Shown one piece after another: positions 37,047 to 49,800 of a stretch of 64,000 bases of DNA. Source of the stretch: Trochalopteron elliotii (taxonomy: Eukaryota > Chordata > Aves > Passeriformes > Leiothrichidae); NCBI GenBank assembly GCA_024734555.1, contig JANPWX010000097.1:3697764-3761763 (forward strand). Reading direction: 5' to 3'. The notes beneath the pieces were generated by a model that saw only the letters and a list, made by a program, of their open reading frames with translations, searched no databases and had not been told where the DNA came from. Made by a program: the position numbers and the translations under genes. Within the stretch, counting starts at the first letter, position 1. The number at the start of each line of letters is the position of its first letter.

Positions 37047-40000
37047 GATTTGTGTTGTATTTTAGGCAATATAGAAATTTTATTTAATAGTGTAATAGCA
37101 ATATAATAATAAGAGAAAGCTAATTGCAATTTGTGTTAACACAGATAATGAGTTAGCAAAAATCTAGCCTGTAGAACCCTTGAAATTCCTGATTTATCAC
37201 ACTTAAGAGCTATTAAAATTGATTAATAGTGTTCTCAACTGTATTTAGAATCCACAGAAATCTCAATAAGATTTTTAAAAAAATGTTTAACTTATGCCAA
37301 TATGACATTTCCCAATAATTCAAGGATGTTACCTCTCTCAAACCCCTCATCTCCCAAACATGCCACTCCAAAATTGTGTTTTACATTATATTTGAAATCT
37401 CTATAGCAGTTAAGTCAATATAGTACTCACCATTAAAAAAGAAAAAAAACCAAACCAAACTCCCAAACTAATTATGTCTTACTATTATGTATTCAAATCT
37501 TGGCATCAGTCCTGTGAATAATTTAACCTATGTAAAGGCTTCCTATGGGACAAACACTAAAATATTATGGACTATTATGACAGAGTGGACTGTTTTCTGT
37601 GTCGAGGGAGATATGAGGGAAGAAAAGATCTTCAAAAGCAGGACAGAGGAGAAGACTGAAGTTCTGTGCATTTTAGAGCCTTTTACAAAAAATTCAAGTT
37701 TTTAAAAGTACCTATGACATTTGGCACCAGAATGGGGAGGTGAACAAGTCCTTGAACACAGCTCTCTCCTCTTTCATGGTCCGCACAACATACAGAAGTT
37801 TATCAGATATTTAAACTAAACCAGTGACATGCATTGTTGGAAGGCTGTCAGTAACACTATGATTTTCAAGATATTGTCTACTACATTACCTTTGATATTA
37901 ACACAATATATATATAATTTCCTAGAATTACCTTTGGTTGGAGAGAAATTTGTTTGTGTAGTGGTATCACACCAAAAAAAACCCCAAAAATCATTCTGCA
38001 AATTAGAGACTTGGATTTTTTTTAGCCACAAACAGTTGAATTTGTATAGAAATGCATCAAACTAATATTCTGTTTTAATGTTTCACACAACACACATAAG
38101 TGTATATTATTTAAGTATACAGGGCAGGCTTCACGACATCCTGTACTTCAGGAAATAACAAGAATCAAAGCAATTTCAGCTGGTATCACATTACAGGTAC
38201 ATAACATCCTTTTGATTTCTTTTCGTTAGCATAAGCATGCATAATATGCAAGGAGAGACACAATTTTTTACGAAGTCCATTAGCTGCACAGCAAAAAGTA
38301 TCATCTGGCCAAAAGTCCAGTATCTAAGCAGAACAGATGGAAATATAGTTTTTAGGGGGTTAGTATTTTCAGCTTGCATTATTCAAACTATTCTATGAAA
38401 ATAGGAGGCCACAAGTAGAACCAACGCACTTGAATTTTGCATTTGTTTCACAACTAGCAACAAGCAAGAGCAACACGAAAAGGAGACATTATGGAATTGG
38501 ATTTTACTATAATATTTCTGATCAAAAAGTAGAGTCTAAAGCAACATAGAATTCATCACCTTTACTCCTGAAGATCTATAGTGCATGAAGGCTTTACCAA
38601 CTCTGATTTTGTAGTTTAAGCCAAGAACAGAAGACATGTAAGTAGCACTTTGGAAAGACTTGTTTTCTTGAAAGATGAGTGTTTAATTTGACAGCTGCAC
38701 TCTTAAGCATTCAATCAGTTAGATCAAAGCCACATGTTTTTTTGCAGACAGAAGAAAGAAGCTTTTATTCTTAAGATAGCTCTCCTATTGCAGAAATGAG
38801 AATTGAAGAGAAAATATAAAAAACAGGTTGAGAGCTTTTAACCATAATTCCTTGAGGTGTATCATACACACATAACCATACAGGGGAAAGTACATGTAGT
38901 ATCACTCAGGCTGAGAACTTCAGTTTTCATAGTACCTGTAGGTGACATGCTCATATTTTCCCTCCCATTATGCTCAGTGCATAGATAGGGTTGATCAATT
39001 AGAGCGTCTCTAATTCCTGTATTTGATATGCTTTGCATATCAGAGGTGGCTTGCCCATCCAGACTCAAGATCAGAGGCCACCATGAATAAGACATTAAAC
39101 AGCTGTTAAAGGACCCACTGATGATGTTTATATAGGGATGCTCTAGGTAGGCTTTTTGCCTTAATAAGGAGAATTTTCTAGAAATGATAGGAAGGATAAT
39201 TGTATAGAGAGCAAAATTATTCACAGATTTAAGTTGTAAGAGGAAAACAATGTCTCATAGTTAGTAGGCTGGGACTGTAGAGAGGCCAAGTAATAAAAAC
39301 ATTTTTCCAGGCAACGTACATGTGCAGAACTCCATCAAAAGAATTATGAAAATGTAACAGATCCACCATATCCACAGTCACACAAAAAAATGAACAGATA
39401 TGTTTACAGATAACTAGGTAAAAAAATATCCTATTCTTCCTGTAAAGGACTGGAATTTCATCCTCTTCAGGACTCACTATTGCTGAGGTTTAATTTGTCT
39501 CTCTTCTATGCTGTCCTCAATGTAAAGCACAACTCCACTGCCAGCAAGGTGCACTCTGTGTTCCCTATACACTTGGTAGCATGTACTGCAGTGCCTCCAC
39601 TGATTACCCTTCTTTCACCAAGTCTGTGGTAAGCCTAACAGGTCACCCAGAGCAGCTTCACTCAGTGCCGTCCACTCTGTTTTCCCATCTTATTACTTCA
39701 GTTTTAAAACCTTTTGTCTTCCCTTATGACTCAGATTAAGTTCATCTCTGCTGGAAAGATGTTCCTGGAACCTCCTGGGAAGTTTCTCTAATGCATAATA
39801 CTTTTAATGTATTACCTACTTCAGCACCTGCATTTTTTTGCTGTCAGCCTTTAATAAATATTATTTATGTGCTCAATAAAAGCAGAATTCCCATCTATTT
39901 CACTTAACATGACATTTTTATAGGCAAGTAAAATTAGTAACTCCCAATAATTCTTTTGATGTGTTAAAATTACTCAGTCAACTTGTTCTTGGACTCTTCA

Positions 40001-40054
40001 TTAGAGTTATGTAAAATCCATTTCAAATTATGTTCACAAATCTGGAAATACTGA
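37047..40054. other. AT-rich non-coding DNA
   Basis: No supported gene. Two adjacent minus-strand frames (39229-39477 and 38862-39224) are the longest. They have no shared domain, no splice signals and no recognised product. Confidence 0.5.
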
Positions 40055-40214
40055 ATTTGGTTGTGGAGGGTTTTTTTGGGTTGGTTTGGTTGGGTTTTTT
40101 TGGGGGGGGTATTTTTTTGTGGGTTTTTTTTGGTTGGGTTTTTTGGTTTTGTTGTTGTTTTGTTTGGGGGTTTTGGCTTTTTTTTTGTTTTTGCTGTTGT
40201 TCGTTTTGTTCTTC
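40055..40214. repeat. G/T-only strand-asymmetric tract
   Basis: For about 160 bases the + strand is almost entirely G and T, with multiple GGG runs and one run of eight G separated by T runs. Low-complexity Phe/Gly/Trp frames on + and Gln/Lys/Pro frames on - follow from composition and are not genes. The spaced G runs make a G-quadruplex or R-loop on the + strand possible. Confidence 0.9.
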
Positions 40215-41165
40215 TATCAATTCCTATACACTCTACATTTCCTTCATACTACGATATTATTTTTTTTCACAACCTAAATAACCAGAAAAAAAATTACCAG
40301 TAAATTATTTTTTCTCTCTAGTAGATAAACTGAGTTGCCTGCTGAACATTTGTTCAAAAGGCAGTCACAGTAAATGTCTTACTGCATATCTCAGGTCTAA
40401 AACTAAGAAAGTACAGACATAAAAGTTCATAAGGAAGAACTGTAAATGGAAAGATCAAAACCCAGTAAGATGAAATAATTTATTTAATCTTTTCCTAGGC
40501 TAAGGAACAGAGCAGAGGAATAAAACACATCAATACTGATAAAAGTATTGAAGTAAAAAAAGGAGAAGAAATTTCAAAACAAGACTGACCCATTTATGCC
40601 AAATGCTTTCTCCCATCTGAGGTTCAGGCAAACTGTCTTACAATGCATTCAGCTTCATTTAAATTAATAAACAGGCCTCCATACCTAAGGTAGGATTTTT
40701 TTTTTCCCCTTGGCAAAACTCCAATTGATTTCTTGGGGGCCAGGACTGTAATTAAGATCTTTAATTTACAGTATGCATAGGTAAGCCACTTCATCAGTTG
40801 TTCTGACCTCCCTTGCCAGATTACAGACGCACAGAAAGCTGACTCTTCCTTCAGATTCCTTAATTATACTACCACTAAATTAATTGGGAAATTTCCTATC
40901 AAATTAGGAGTTTTGAGGTATTTTGACTTGTTTGAAAAACAGAGCTGATGAGGGTTCAGAACACAAAGGAAACACATCTCAGACACCAAAATCTCACACC
41001 CAGGACATTTCTAGTTCCTGCATACTTCAATGTTTTAATCCAACATTTTTGACAGGACCCACACTGTCCTCAGTGAGATGGTGGGAGACCCCATCTTATA
41101 TCCAGTCCCAAATTACACAATAATCCACACTGGTTCTCATCAGGAGTCAAATGTTAATGTGTCTG
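40215..41165. other. AT-rich non-coding DNA
   Basis: Nothing recognised as a gene or repeat family. The right end lies close to the remains of an endogenous retrovirus leader. Confidence 0.45.
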
Positions 41166-41210
41166 AATGCAGCACAGCTGATACGGTGCCCGTTTCTCAA
41201 GCCCGGCTGG

Positions 41211-41222
41211 CCTCGGCACCAA
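41211..41222 (-). other. Possible retroviral primer-binding-site remnant
   Basis: Immediately after the inferred 3' end of the LTR, the minus strand reads TTGGTGCCGAGG. This has the TGG start and position of a retroviral primer-binding site. The match is short and the rest is not a clear tRNA complement. If genuine, this LTR was the 5' LTR, with internal sequence continuing toward lower coordinates before truncation. Confidence 0.3.
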
Positions 41223-41805
41223 TATCACACCGGTGGGTCCTTGTCACTCAGCAGCGTCAGCGTGACCAAGGCAGAAGGATGAAAGGAGGGATGCCAGAGA
41301 GGTTGGGTCACAACAAGTTTATTGGAACTCAAGTGTGGAGCCCTCACCTCAGGTGTCAGCCTCTCCAGAGACCACAATGAACCCTGAGGGGGACCTTTTA
41401 AAGGGAGGCGTAACACGGGGTGGGGGGGTTCAACCAAGGACCAATAGGGTATAACGGGGAGGTGGCTCATATCATAATAAACATATAAAACAACCATACA
41501 ATGAACAGTAGAAGGTGACAATCAGGATTCTGTCCAATCACTTGATGCCTCTCCTAGAATTTTCCAGAAGCAGGAAGAGATCCCCAAAGTGATGGACAGG
41601 AACAGGAGGTTACTTGCCAGGTGATGGGCAGATGACTGTCTCTGGGTTGGGGGGGGGAAGCTTAAGGAGAACCCAGAGCCAATCACAAAACTGTCACTGG
41701 GGAGAAGACAGGGATAAACCAAAAGTGGGTAACAGAAAGGGTACATAGAACAAATCATTTTACAGAGGAATATTAACTTAAAATTAAAAAATGCACTCCC
41801 ACACA
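41223..41805 (-). mobile_element. LTR of an endogenous retrovirus (class not certain)
   Basis: Read on the minus strand, the unit starts near 41805 with TGTGTGGGAGTGCATTTTTT. It carries ATTGG (inverted CCAAT) boxes around 41686, 41535 and 41441, then a TATA-like TTTAAAAGG (about 41395-41404), then AATAAA (41318-41323) in CCAATAAACTTGTTGTGACC, and ends at about 41223. The order promoter - transcript start - AATAAA - terminus is that of an LTR. It is notably richer in G+C than the neighbouring DNA and looks younger than the ERVL LTR at 34883. I place it as ERV1- or ERVK-like only by general appearance. The open frames crossing it are not genes. Confidence 0.65.
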
Positions 41806-44633
41806 CAGCAACACAGCAATACCTCCTGCCGTGTGGGAATCCACACAGAGCACAGCTAATTCATGGACAAGGGTAAAACTTAGCCCTAGAGTAAGGGCTT
41901 CTGAAGAGCCACAGAGAAAGTAGCACGGTACTACCAATGCTTGAGACACAGTTGCTGCAGACACCATAACAATCAAAATTTTTTCACTCATTGTGTAAGC
42001 ACTGACGAGTGATTTTGAGGTTTTGCTCATCAGTGATGCAATTTGTGACATACTATTCTTCAAGCATTATTCCTCAAATTGCCAAATATGGTTCTTGGCT
42101 GCCTTGTACACAGAAGTTTGGCTTTCCTTGGCAAAGGCTAAATTGTGCTTGCATCAAGCCTCCTGGAGTCAATAATAGATACCATTTCTTGAGGCCAGTA
42201 GAGCATTTCTTGAAATGCAATGTCTAAAACTTGCTACAGTGTCCCACATAGTGATTCAGCACCACTGCTGTAGATTGCATAAACTACAAAAATTGATTGA
42301 TGTCTGATATATGTTGCCATCCCTCATTCAATGCACTTAGTGCAAAACTTGGCAACCAATAGTATGACTTCATGTGCCAATTATGCCTGTATTCCAAGAA
42401 ATGGGTTTCTAGTTTACTTTAATTAGAGGTACCATGCTAATCACTTGAAGCTATTTCAATCTTATTTCTGTCATAGATAAAATAATTTCTATTCCTACAT
42501 CTCGTTACCACTGCTAATTCTTCTTTGGCTTCCATTTTCTTTCTACTCATCAACATCAATAAGAAATTGAGAACATACCATGAACATTTCCTCTGCTTTA
42601 CTCCTCCTATTGGTAAAATCATGCCATAAATTAACAATGCATGTTTATATGGGCATTTAGACACAAGTTCATATCCATACACATACATAGAGTTATTGTT
42701 GCTTTCTTCAAACTTTAATAGTTGGTTATGTATTGGCTGTGTTTCAGATAAAGAACTGGTTGTGTTTCAGATAAAGAATACCTCAGAGCCTTTCTTACTG
42801 AACCCAAAAAGGTTCAGAAATATGCATTTAAATAAGAGTGCTATGTTAATATTACTGTCTTTATAAATACACATCAATTTACATATAAAAATACAACAGC
42901 ATTTAAAAGGCAGCTGGCTTGCCTCAGGATATTACACTGAGGAAGTTTAAAATGTCTTACTTCACTGGTTTATATACATAAAAACTGTAGAAGAAATAAA
43001 CCTATCCATTGTTAACAGTAACCCAACCTAAACTTATACAATTTGTTATAAATTTACAGTATCTAAACAGCCTGTAAGCATTCATATCTGGAATTTATTT
43101 CCTTTGAGAGTTCATACCCAGAGTCAGCACTTCTTTGTTTTCTGATAAAAAAAAGCTGAACGATGAAGCCATGCTCCCATTGGAATTGAGAGGAAAGTCA
43201 CCAGCAACTACAGAGAGCTGGAAATAATTTCTGGGGTTTTGTGGTTTATACCACCAACAAAGATTACCACTTCTGCTTCAGGTATTCATCTTGACTGCTT
43301 CATCTGTTTTTTAGTCATAAAAAGCAACTCACAGAGCTTTAAACTCTTGAAGAGATTGAGATATGGAATAGGAATGGTACAAAAATATTTTCTATTGTAA
43401 GAATAAAGAAAGACTAAGGAGCAGATTCTCATTCCTAACCAGATTTAAACTGGATAATTCTACTGGTTTCCATGTTGTAACTCCATTTTTTCATTGCTTT
43501 GACTAGTATTATCGTCAGTTACATCTCAGCTGCAAATGATCCTTCTACCAAAAAATTTCATCATGGAATTCATTGTTTAGATGGTCACCTTAGCTACCCA
43601 TAAAAGAGTGTAAGAAAAGTAAGCACTTCAAAAAGGAATCTAGACCAGCACACAGAGTAGGAAGATGTTTGCCAACAGAGACAACAGAGGAACAATGAAA
43701 TCACAGAAATGTCTTAACTGCCCATCCTTTCCCAGGGTTTGGCTCCTTACCCAGGAGGAGGCAGTGGGAAGCTCACTTCACTCAGGATTCATGGTCTAGA
43801 ACATGTTCCTGAAAACGGTTTTTATGGCCTGCATTGCTGTATCTATTGGCTGATTACCGCATTCATTCAAAGACATTTTTTCTTTTAGCTTCTGAATATT
43901 TTATTTAATATTCACTTCATATATACGTATTTGTGTCTGTGTATGTTTATATACTTCAAACAGCTAACACTTTTAGACCAGGAGGACCTGGTGTGTGATT
44001 TTGGGTACTATCAAAGAACTGATGCTGCACAAGAGAAGCTGACTCCAGGAAGGGAACCTCCAGTATAGGTTATCACATGTGGCCACAGTTACATGCAGGA
44101 GTTGGCAGTGTCATTCATTTCCAGATGAACTAAATAATAACCTGCAGTGATGTTTCACCACGATGTAAGCATAGAACACAGAATGAAAAGGGTATTCTAG
44201 ATCAAGAAACATTTATCTGTTCCATATATGATCAAGATCCATTCTGCAATTAAAATTTTACATCCCTAAATTTCCAAGTAGAAGTCTGTTCCAGGTCCTC
44301 ACTCATTTGATTACTAGGTAGGAAACTAGCAAAGAGATTACAAGTTTTTCCATGATTATTGTTTCTCAGGAATACTTCATGAAAATTCCATGGATGGACT
44401 AGAGAATTCTACTAAGAATTCCACATTATTTCAGGATTTCAGGCAATTCTCTCTTCTCCATAGCTCTCTATCTCAAGTTCTGTACAGCAGACACAAATTT
44501 TTACAATCAGAAAACAGTTGCTAATCTGGCTACTGATTTTTTCATCCACATACCCACTTTTAATGTGGGTCATTGTAATAAAGGGGTTGTCATAATTACG
44601 GCTCATTGAAGGCCATCTTGCAGTCAGATTGCT
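41806..44633. other. Non-coding DNA next to the LTR
   Basis: Adjacent to the LTR a 96-codon minus-strand frame (41773-42063) runs into the LTR start. It has hydrophobic segments but no recognised retroviral domain. Farther right nothing is recognised except a 23-bp tandem duplication at 42734. Confidence 0.4.
42734..42779. repeat. 23-bp tandem duplication
   Basis: Two adjacent copies of a unit starting TGGCTGTGTTTCAGATAAAG are near-identical, with one C/T difference inside and one at the end. This is a simple local duplication. Confidence 0.9.
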
Positions 44634-44794
44634 GCCCATTTGCCCAGAGAGATTGTGGAGCCTCCATTCTGGAAGATATCCAAAAGTTGACTGGACATGG
44701 GTCTGAGCAACCTGCTGCAGGTGGCCCAGCTTGAGCAGAGGGGTTGGACTGGCTGACCTCCAGCAGTCTCTTCCAATCTCAACCTTTCTGTGAC
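44634..44794 (+). mobile_element. CR1 LINE fragment, 3' end
   Basis: The CR1 3' blocks are in order: TTGCCCAGAGAGATTGTGGA, GCCTCCATTCTGGAAGATAT, CTGAGCAACCTGCTGCAG, AGAGGGGTTGGACTGGCTGA and TCTTCCAATCTCAACC, then a TTCTGTGA terminus. The copy is 5'-truncated and about 160 bases long. The 145-codon frame on the opposite strand (44439-44876) is an antisense read-through and not a gene. Confidence 0.92.
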
Positions 44795-46666
44795 ATTGGA
44801 TTGGTGAAGCAGGGATCTGAAGATACTGCATGATGAAAAACAACAAAGAGCACAGTGCAGTTATTTGTTCAATCATTATTATATGAGAAAGAAAGTGCCA
44901 AGTCTAGTCAAACTTGTCTAGATTAAAGCAAAATCCAATTAATTTTTTAAAATATGTATAATTAGTGGTTTTTTTAATGTGGAAAACACTTTTACTCTAT
45001 CCTAACAATAGCAACTTTTGAAAGTCTGCGAAATACACTTGGAACTCACATGGCTGGACAAACGATCAGGAATGCTTTTCAGATCATTTGCTTTAATGAT
45101 GGGTTTGAAACAACTTTAACGTAATCTCAGACATTCTTCAAAAGCCTGCCATAATCTCTGAGGCTACTAATGTTTGCATGACATCATTGACATTACAATC
45201 CTGTCTCTTCACTCAGTAACTAAGTAAACTGAGGAAAACATGAAAAAGAGTTTTTACTAGCATCCCACTCAGGTGTATAATTTCAAATTCCACTTCAAAA
45301 TCTGGACATTAGCTCACAGGAAAATACATTAAAAAAACCAAAATTCTTTCATGCAACCCTAGCCACACAAGTGTAATCAGGCATTCCTCTTTAAAGAAGT
45401 AGTTTTACACCTGTAATTAACCTTGCAACACCAGAGGAATGGATTTTTCTTTCTAAAACTGAAGCTTGTATCAGAATTTAACAGCCTCACATTTCTTCTT
45501 TTATTATTCTGCACTCAAATGACTGAACACGTTTACTCAGAGTATATATACTGTGATATTCTCATGCAATTTCCATATTTAAAATAGTCACTTAATTATG
45601 AAATTATGTATCACAAAAGACAGACAATTATTAAAAAAGTAAGCCTTTTGAATTAAAGTATTTCTATTACTTCTTGCATTCAACATTTTCAAAACAAAAT
45701 GCAAGAGTCAAAGGAAATTCTCAATATGATTAATCCTGAATAGTGTTGTTTATATCCCCATATGATATTCACAAAATTTCCCCAAGTGGCATAAAGTCTG
45801 TGTTACAAAAGCTTTGAGAAAGAACAACTTTAAAAAAACCCCAAAAACTTAGGTGTTAAGTACTGACCACCGAGGCCCAGAGCAGCATAATGAAGTAATT
45901 TGTGCCTGGCAGACTTAGACCCAATTTAAAGTAACTGCAGGTGGATGTATTTCTTCAGTGTACCTACATATACAGTTTAAATTGTCGCCATTGTTTAAAA
46001 TATTTTGAAATAAAATGTATCAGATTAGCTGCTAAAAGAAAAGGTTATAAAAACAGACATATCATTAAAACATTTAGAAATTACCACAGTGGTTGGAGGC
46101 ACCATAAATTTTGCTCGGTTTTAGTTTACTTCTGGGTTAACAATTTAAATAAAGAAAATAAACTATTATTAGTTACTAATCTTATATGCTGATACAAAAA
46201 AATTTACTACTGAGTTGTAGTGAGTTTACTTAAACACTTCTTTTTTTTAAATACCACCAATGTACTTTTTAAAGAACATTAAATTATTGAAAATGCTAAA
46301 AACCCTCAGTTCTGCCCTACACTAAAAAATACAGTATGATCTTTTCATATAAGTTAAATTTTCTAAAGCCTCTTAATATTTACTAATGAACTTTAGGACA
46401 TGTATTCTGAAATTTATTAAAGCAAAAGCACAATGATTAAATAAAAATAATTCCAGATGTTAATTATTAATCTTGCCGAAAATGGTAGAAAACAATGAAA
46501 TTTGTATTTTCATCTTCCATGCATATAAGTATGAAACAAAGTTTAACCTGAGATTAAAATTCAACCCTATGCATGAACTGCAGAATTGTACCTTCTTAAT
46601 CACAGGAATAGAAATGTAATTTCAGAAAAAAATCATTGCACTAGTATCATATTATCACTTCCCCAG
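44795..46666. other. AT-rich non-coding DNA
   Basis: No repeat family or gene recognised. The last bases (ATTATCACTTCCCCAG) make a fair splice acceptor for the next candidate exon. Confidence 0.45.
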
Positions 46667-46819
46667 AGAATGAAACAGATTCCACTTTGTCAAAAGTACT
46701 TCTGGAAGCAACTACTGAAAGTAATTCTTAAGATGAACTTTGAAGAACAGGAGAAGCCAAATGTGTTTTCCATATATAATGAAGCACAGTTGCTGGCAGC
46801 CAAAACCCATAAAACATAA
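46667..46819 (+). CDS. Candidate terminal exon, product unknown
   Basis: After a fair acceptor (CACTTCCCCAG), 51 codons stay open in phase 0 to a TAA stop at 46817-46819, with a TGA following at once. The peptide is charged and protein-like, with phrases RMKQIPLCQKYFWKQLLKVI, MNFEEQEKPNVFSIYNEAQ and a C-terminal LLAAKTHKT. I do not recognise the family. No clear AATAAA lies just downstream. It shares phase and strand with the candidate at 32472, but each ends in its own stop, so they could not be consecutive coding exons of one transcript. They could only be alternative ends. Chance or a pseudogene remnant remains quite possible. Confidence 0.2.
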   Translation, partial: RMKQIPLCQKYFWKQLLKVILKMNFEEQEKPNVFSIYNEAQLLAAKTHKT

Positions 46820-49800
46820 TGAGATGTCACCACCAGAGAAAAGTACCTTCCCACTCCTTAGTGACACATTACAACTGTCTGTACATGAAAGAGACCAGGT
46901 GACTCATTAGCAGCAATGTGAGTGTGCCTTTACAGCCTCCACAGGCTCTATTCTGAGAGTCACGGGCTATTGTCACTTGGAATCTAACACACTAAAAAGC
47001 ACAGATAAGTCCTAAATCTGAGCACTTTCCTGCCTTAAAATGGGAAAGCTCTCTTGTCAAAAAGTGGAAGATGATTTTGTACAGTGCAGGCACCTAAAAG
47101 ACATCTACAAGTCTCTACAGGATGAGTAGCTGCATGACATGAATTTTCCACTCATGATCACCACAGTATGTAAAATCATCTTGAGGAGAAGGCTATAATT
47201 CATTTCATTTCTGCCATTCAACAGATGGTTATTCTATAGTTTTCCAAATAGTCTTAATATTTTGAGATTATAATTGTTGACATTAGTAATTACAAGAAGT
47301 GGCCCAAGATGCAAACTTTTACTGGCAAAATAGAGCACAACGGTGGACACATACATGCAGATGAGTCTTGCTAACTGGAACTTCTCCAAGAGAATGAAAG
47401 ACCTGGTATACCACACAGGCTATCACAGGAGAGAAAGAGAGAGAATTTACATGTGTTATACAGGTAAGATACTTCTAAAAGTATTGTTTTCTTGAACTTA
47501 TAAATATATTCCAAGTTACATAATATAATACAGAATATGAATTAAAAAACAACTCTATTCCTGTTGTGATCATATTTAACTTTATAAAGAAAATTTTAAG
47601 TTGACTGAAATCTTGTGCAGATTCACCTTTAAATCTTTTAAATCCATACTCTGAGTCCTAATGACTAAGACTTAAATATGTCTCCTCAACAGTTTCCTAC
47701 TCCTGTGCAAAATATTTGATGAGGGTGTACATTACAATTTCTTTACTTGTAATCTTGCACTTTTACAAAGAGTAGATCATCACATCTGGAATAGTCTTCA
47801 TTTCTCCACCAACGGAAGCAAGGACCAAGAGAAGGAAAACGTGAACAGATTTCACTATTCACTTTCCATTTTAACTTTATTAAATTAGAAAGTTTAATCT
47901 TTCTGGTAGCTGAAATAAAGTTGTCAAAGGTGCAATTATAAGACTCCTCACCACTGCAATTGTATAATGCAACAGCAGGCTCTACATATGGAATGATTTA
48001 TTTCATAATATGAAGATTATTTATAAACAATCATTATTTGTTGCTTGCTGCTATTTGGGAAAAAAGGACTATATCTGAAGTTACTAAAAGTGATAAACTT
48101 TGCTTTTTTTCAATTCCTCATTAACCTGGTATCTTTTGGACAGCATATATAACATATCACAATGAAAAGTTGAAATAAAAATATTTTTGTAAAAACACAA
48201 AACATTTTTTTGAAAATCATGTTTTAATTTATTTTCTATTATGTTATTGGCAATTATGCAGATTTCTATTTATGCTTTTGACTCTAATCCTGTAAAATAG
48301 GAAAGGCCCTAAATATGCACCATTATAAATATTTCCCCTAGCTAGCAAGTCACACAGAGAGCACATGTTTTCAACAGTCTAGTTTCCAGAGCACTGTCGC
48401 AGTGGCATAATTTGCTATAAAAGCAATCTACAGACCATATGTATGCACATCACTAGCTCAGACACACTTCCAGAATTTTCTTTGAAGTTCCTTTGGACTG
48501 AGCTGACATTTTCCTGCTGAAAATTCTCTCCAACACCTTCACAGCAGATATGTACAAAGCTGGCACTACTATGGAGAGGAACATAGTGAAAGCCTCAAGA
48601 GTAATCATATCAGGAAAAACAAATAATATGCAGCAGTTCTTTTTAAAAAACCTGAATCTATGTATTTTTCCAGGAAAGATGGTGATTATCAAAAGGTCAT
48701 TTTTATTAAAAGAAGATACCAGACTATAAACATAAAGGTTCACAGCAAGTTGATACCCCTTTCTGTGATATTGTCTCTAGAGGGAGAAAACACCAATTGC
48801 TCAAAGTTACAGATATAAGTGTATGAAAAAATTAAATAATCTTCCACAAGAGCACTGAGAAGACACTGATGCCAAGTGCATCTTCACGCAGTTCACAGAA
48901 TTCCTCATGCCAAAAGGGGAAGAAACAGGTCTTCTGGGATTGAAATGCATCTGATTCAGCATTGGAAGGCCAGTCCTCTTCACTATGTATTGTCAGTTTC
49001 CTTTACATTATTAATGATGTGCCAAGTAAACTTGCTTTAACCCTCAGAGTCATACAATACTCCTTAGAGCAGATTTACGAAGTTTATGTTGAAGATTCCT
49101 TCCAATCCATTAAACAAGTCTGGACTAGTAAGCAGTCCTGAAATCACGACATCTCTACTATGCACGTGAGGTAATTTCCTTAAAAAATGATGCCTTGCTT
49201 TCCTCTATATTTACTGATGGAAAACAGCTTGGAAAAGCAGAAACAAAAGGACTGTATTAGATCTTCCAATAAAGACAAAAGATAGACCCAACAGGGAATC
49301 CTAAACTGGTGATGGAGAAGAAAAGTTGGCATCCTCCTATAAGTAGTCCTGTTAGCAGTAGAGATATAGCAATAGAGGAAAAATGGGAAAAGGTCAATTA
49401 TGGTTGAAGCCATGGCTAGGAGCAGAAGCTCCTGGCATCAGCTCTTTCACAGGAAGCAGAGTTTTGTACTTTTTCTTTCCTTTATACTCCCCTGAATGGT
49501 TAACACATATTATACAGAAGCACTGGGGTTTGATCCAAGTTATTAAGAGCTTCCTGAGCAGCCATGCAGAAGGTGAGAATGCCTGGACCAACTAATCCTC
49601 GAAATCTGAAACCAAATTCTCTACTAAAAACACCCACATTTCTCTCAGTAACTAAATAAGAATCCAAAAAATGAACATACATGAGCTCCTAAAGAGACAA
49701 ACAGTAGAGAGAATGTCAGGTTTTCCTGATACTTCTGCCTAATTCAGGGTTTAAATATCCAAATGGTTAGCTCTGTATGTTCCTTCTTTAAAGAGTGGAA

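Noticed and set aside
38862..39477. Two adjacent minus-strand frames that might be one broken gene
   Set aside because: No shared family, no motif across the junction, and lengths within chance expectation for the window.
40030..40303. Phe/Gly/Trp-rich (+) and Gln/Lys/Pro-rich (-) frames
   Set aside because: Direct products of the G/T-only low-complexity tract.
44439..44876. 145-codon minus-strand frame
   Set aside because: It runs antisense through a CR1 3' end and is explained by the repeat.
47234..47470. Minus-strand stretch after a strong acceptor-like tract
   Set aside because: Two reading frames are possible, the downstream donor (GTAAAA) is weak and no product is recognised. Too uncertain to list as an exon.
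48453..48743. Minus-strand frame with a hydrophobic segment and basic tail (TMFLSIVVPALYISAVKVLE)
   Set aside because: It looks like a membrane span, but no receptor family motif, acceptor or neighbouring exon was found.
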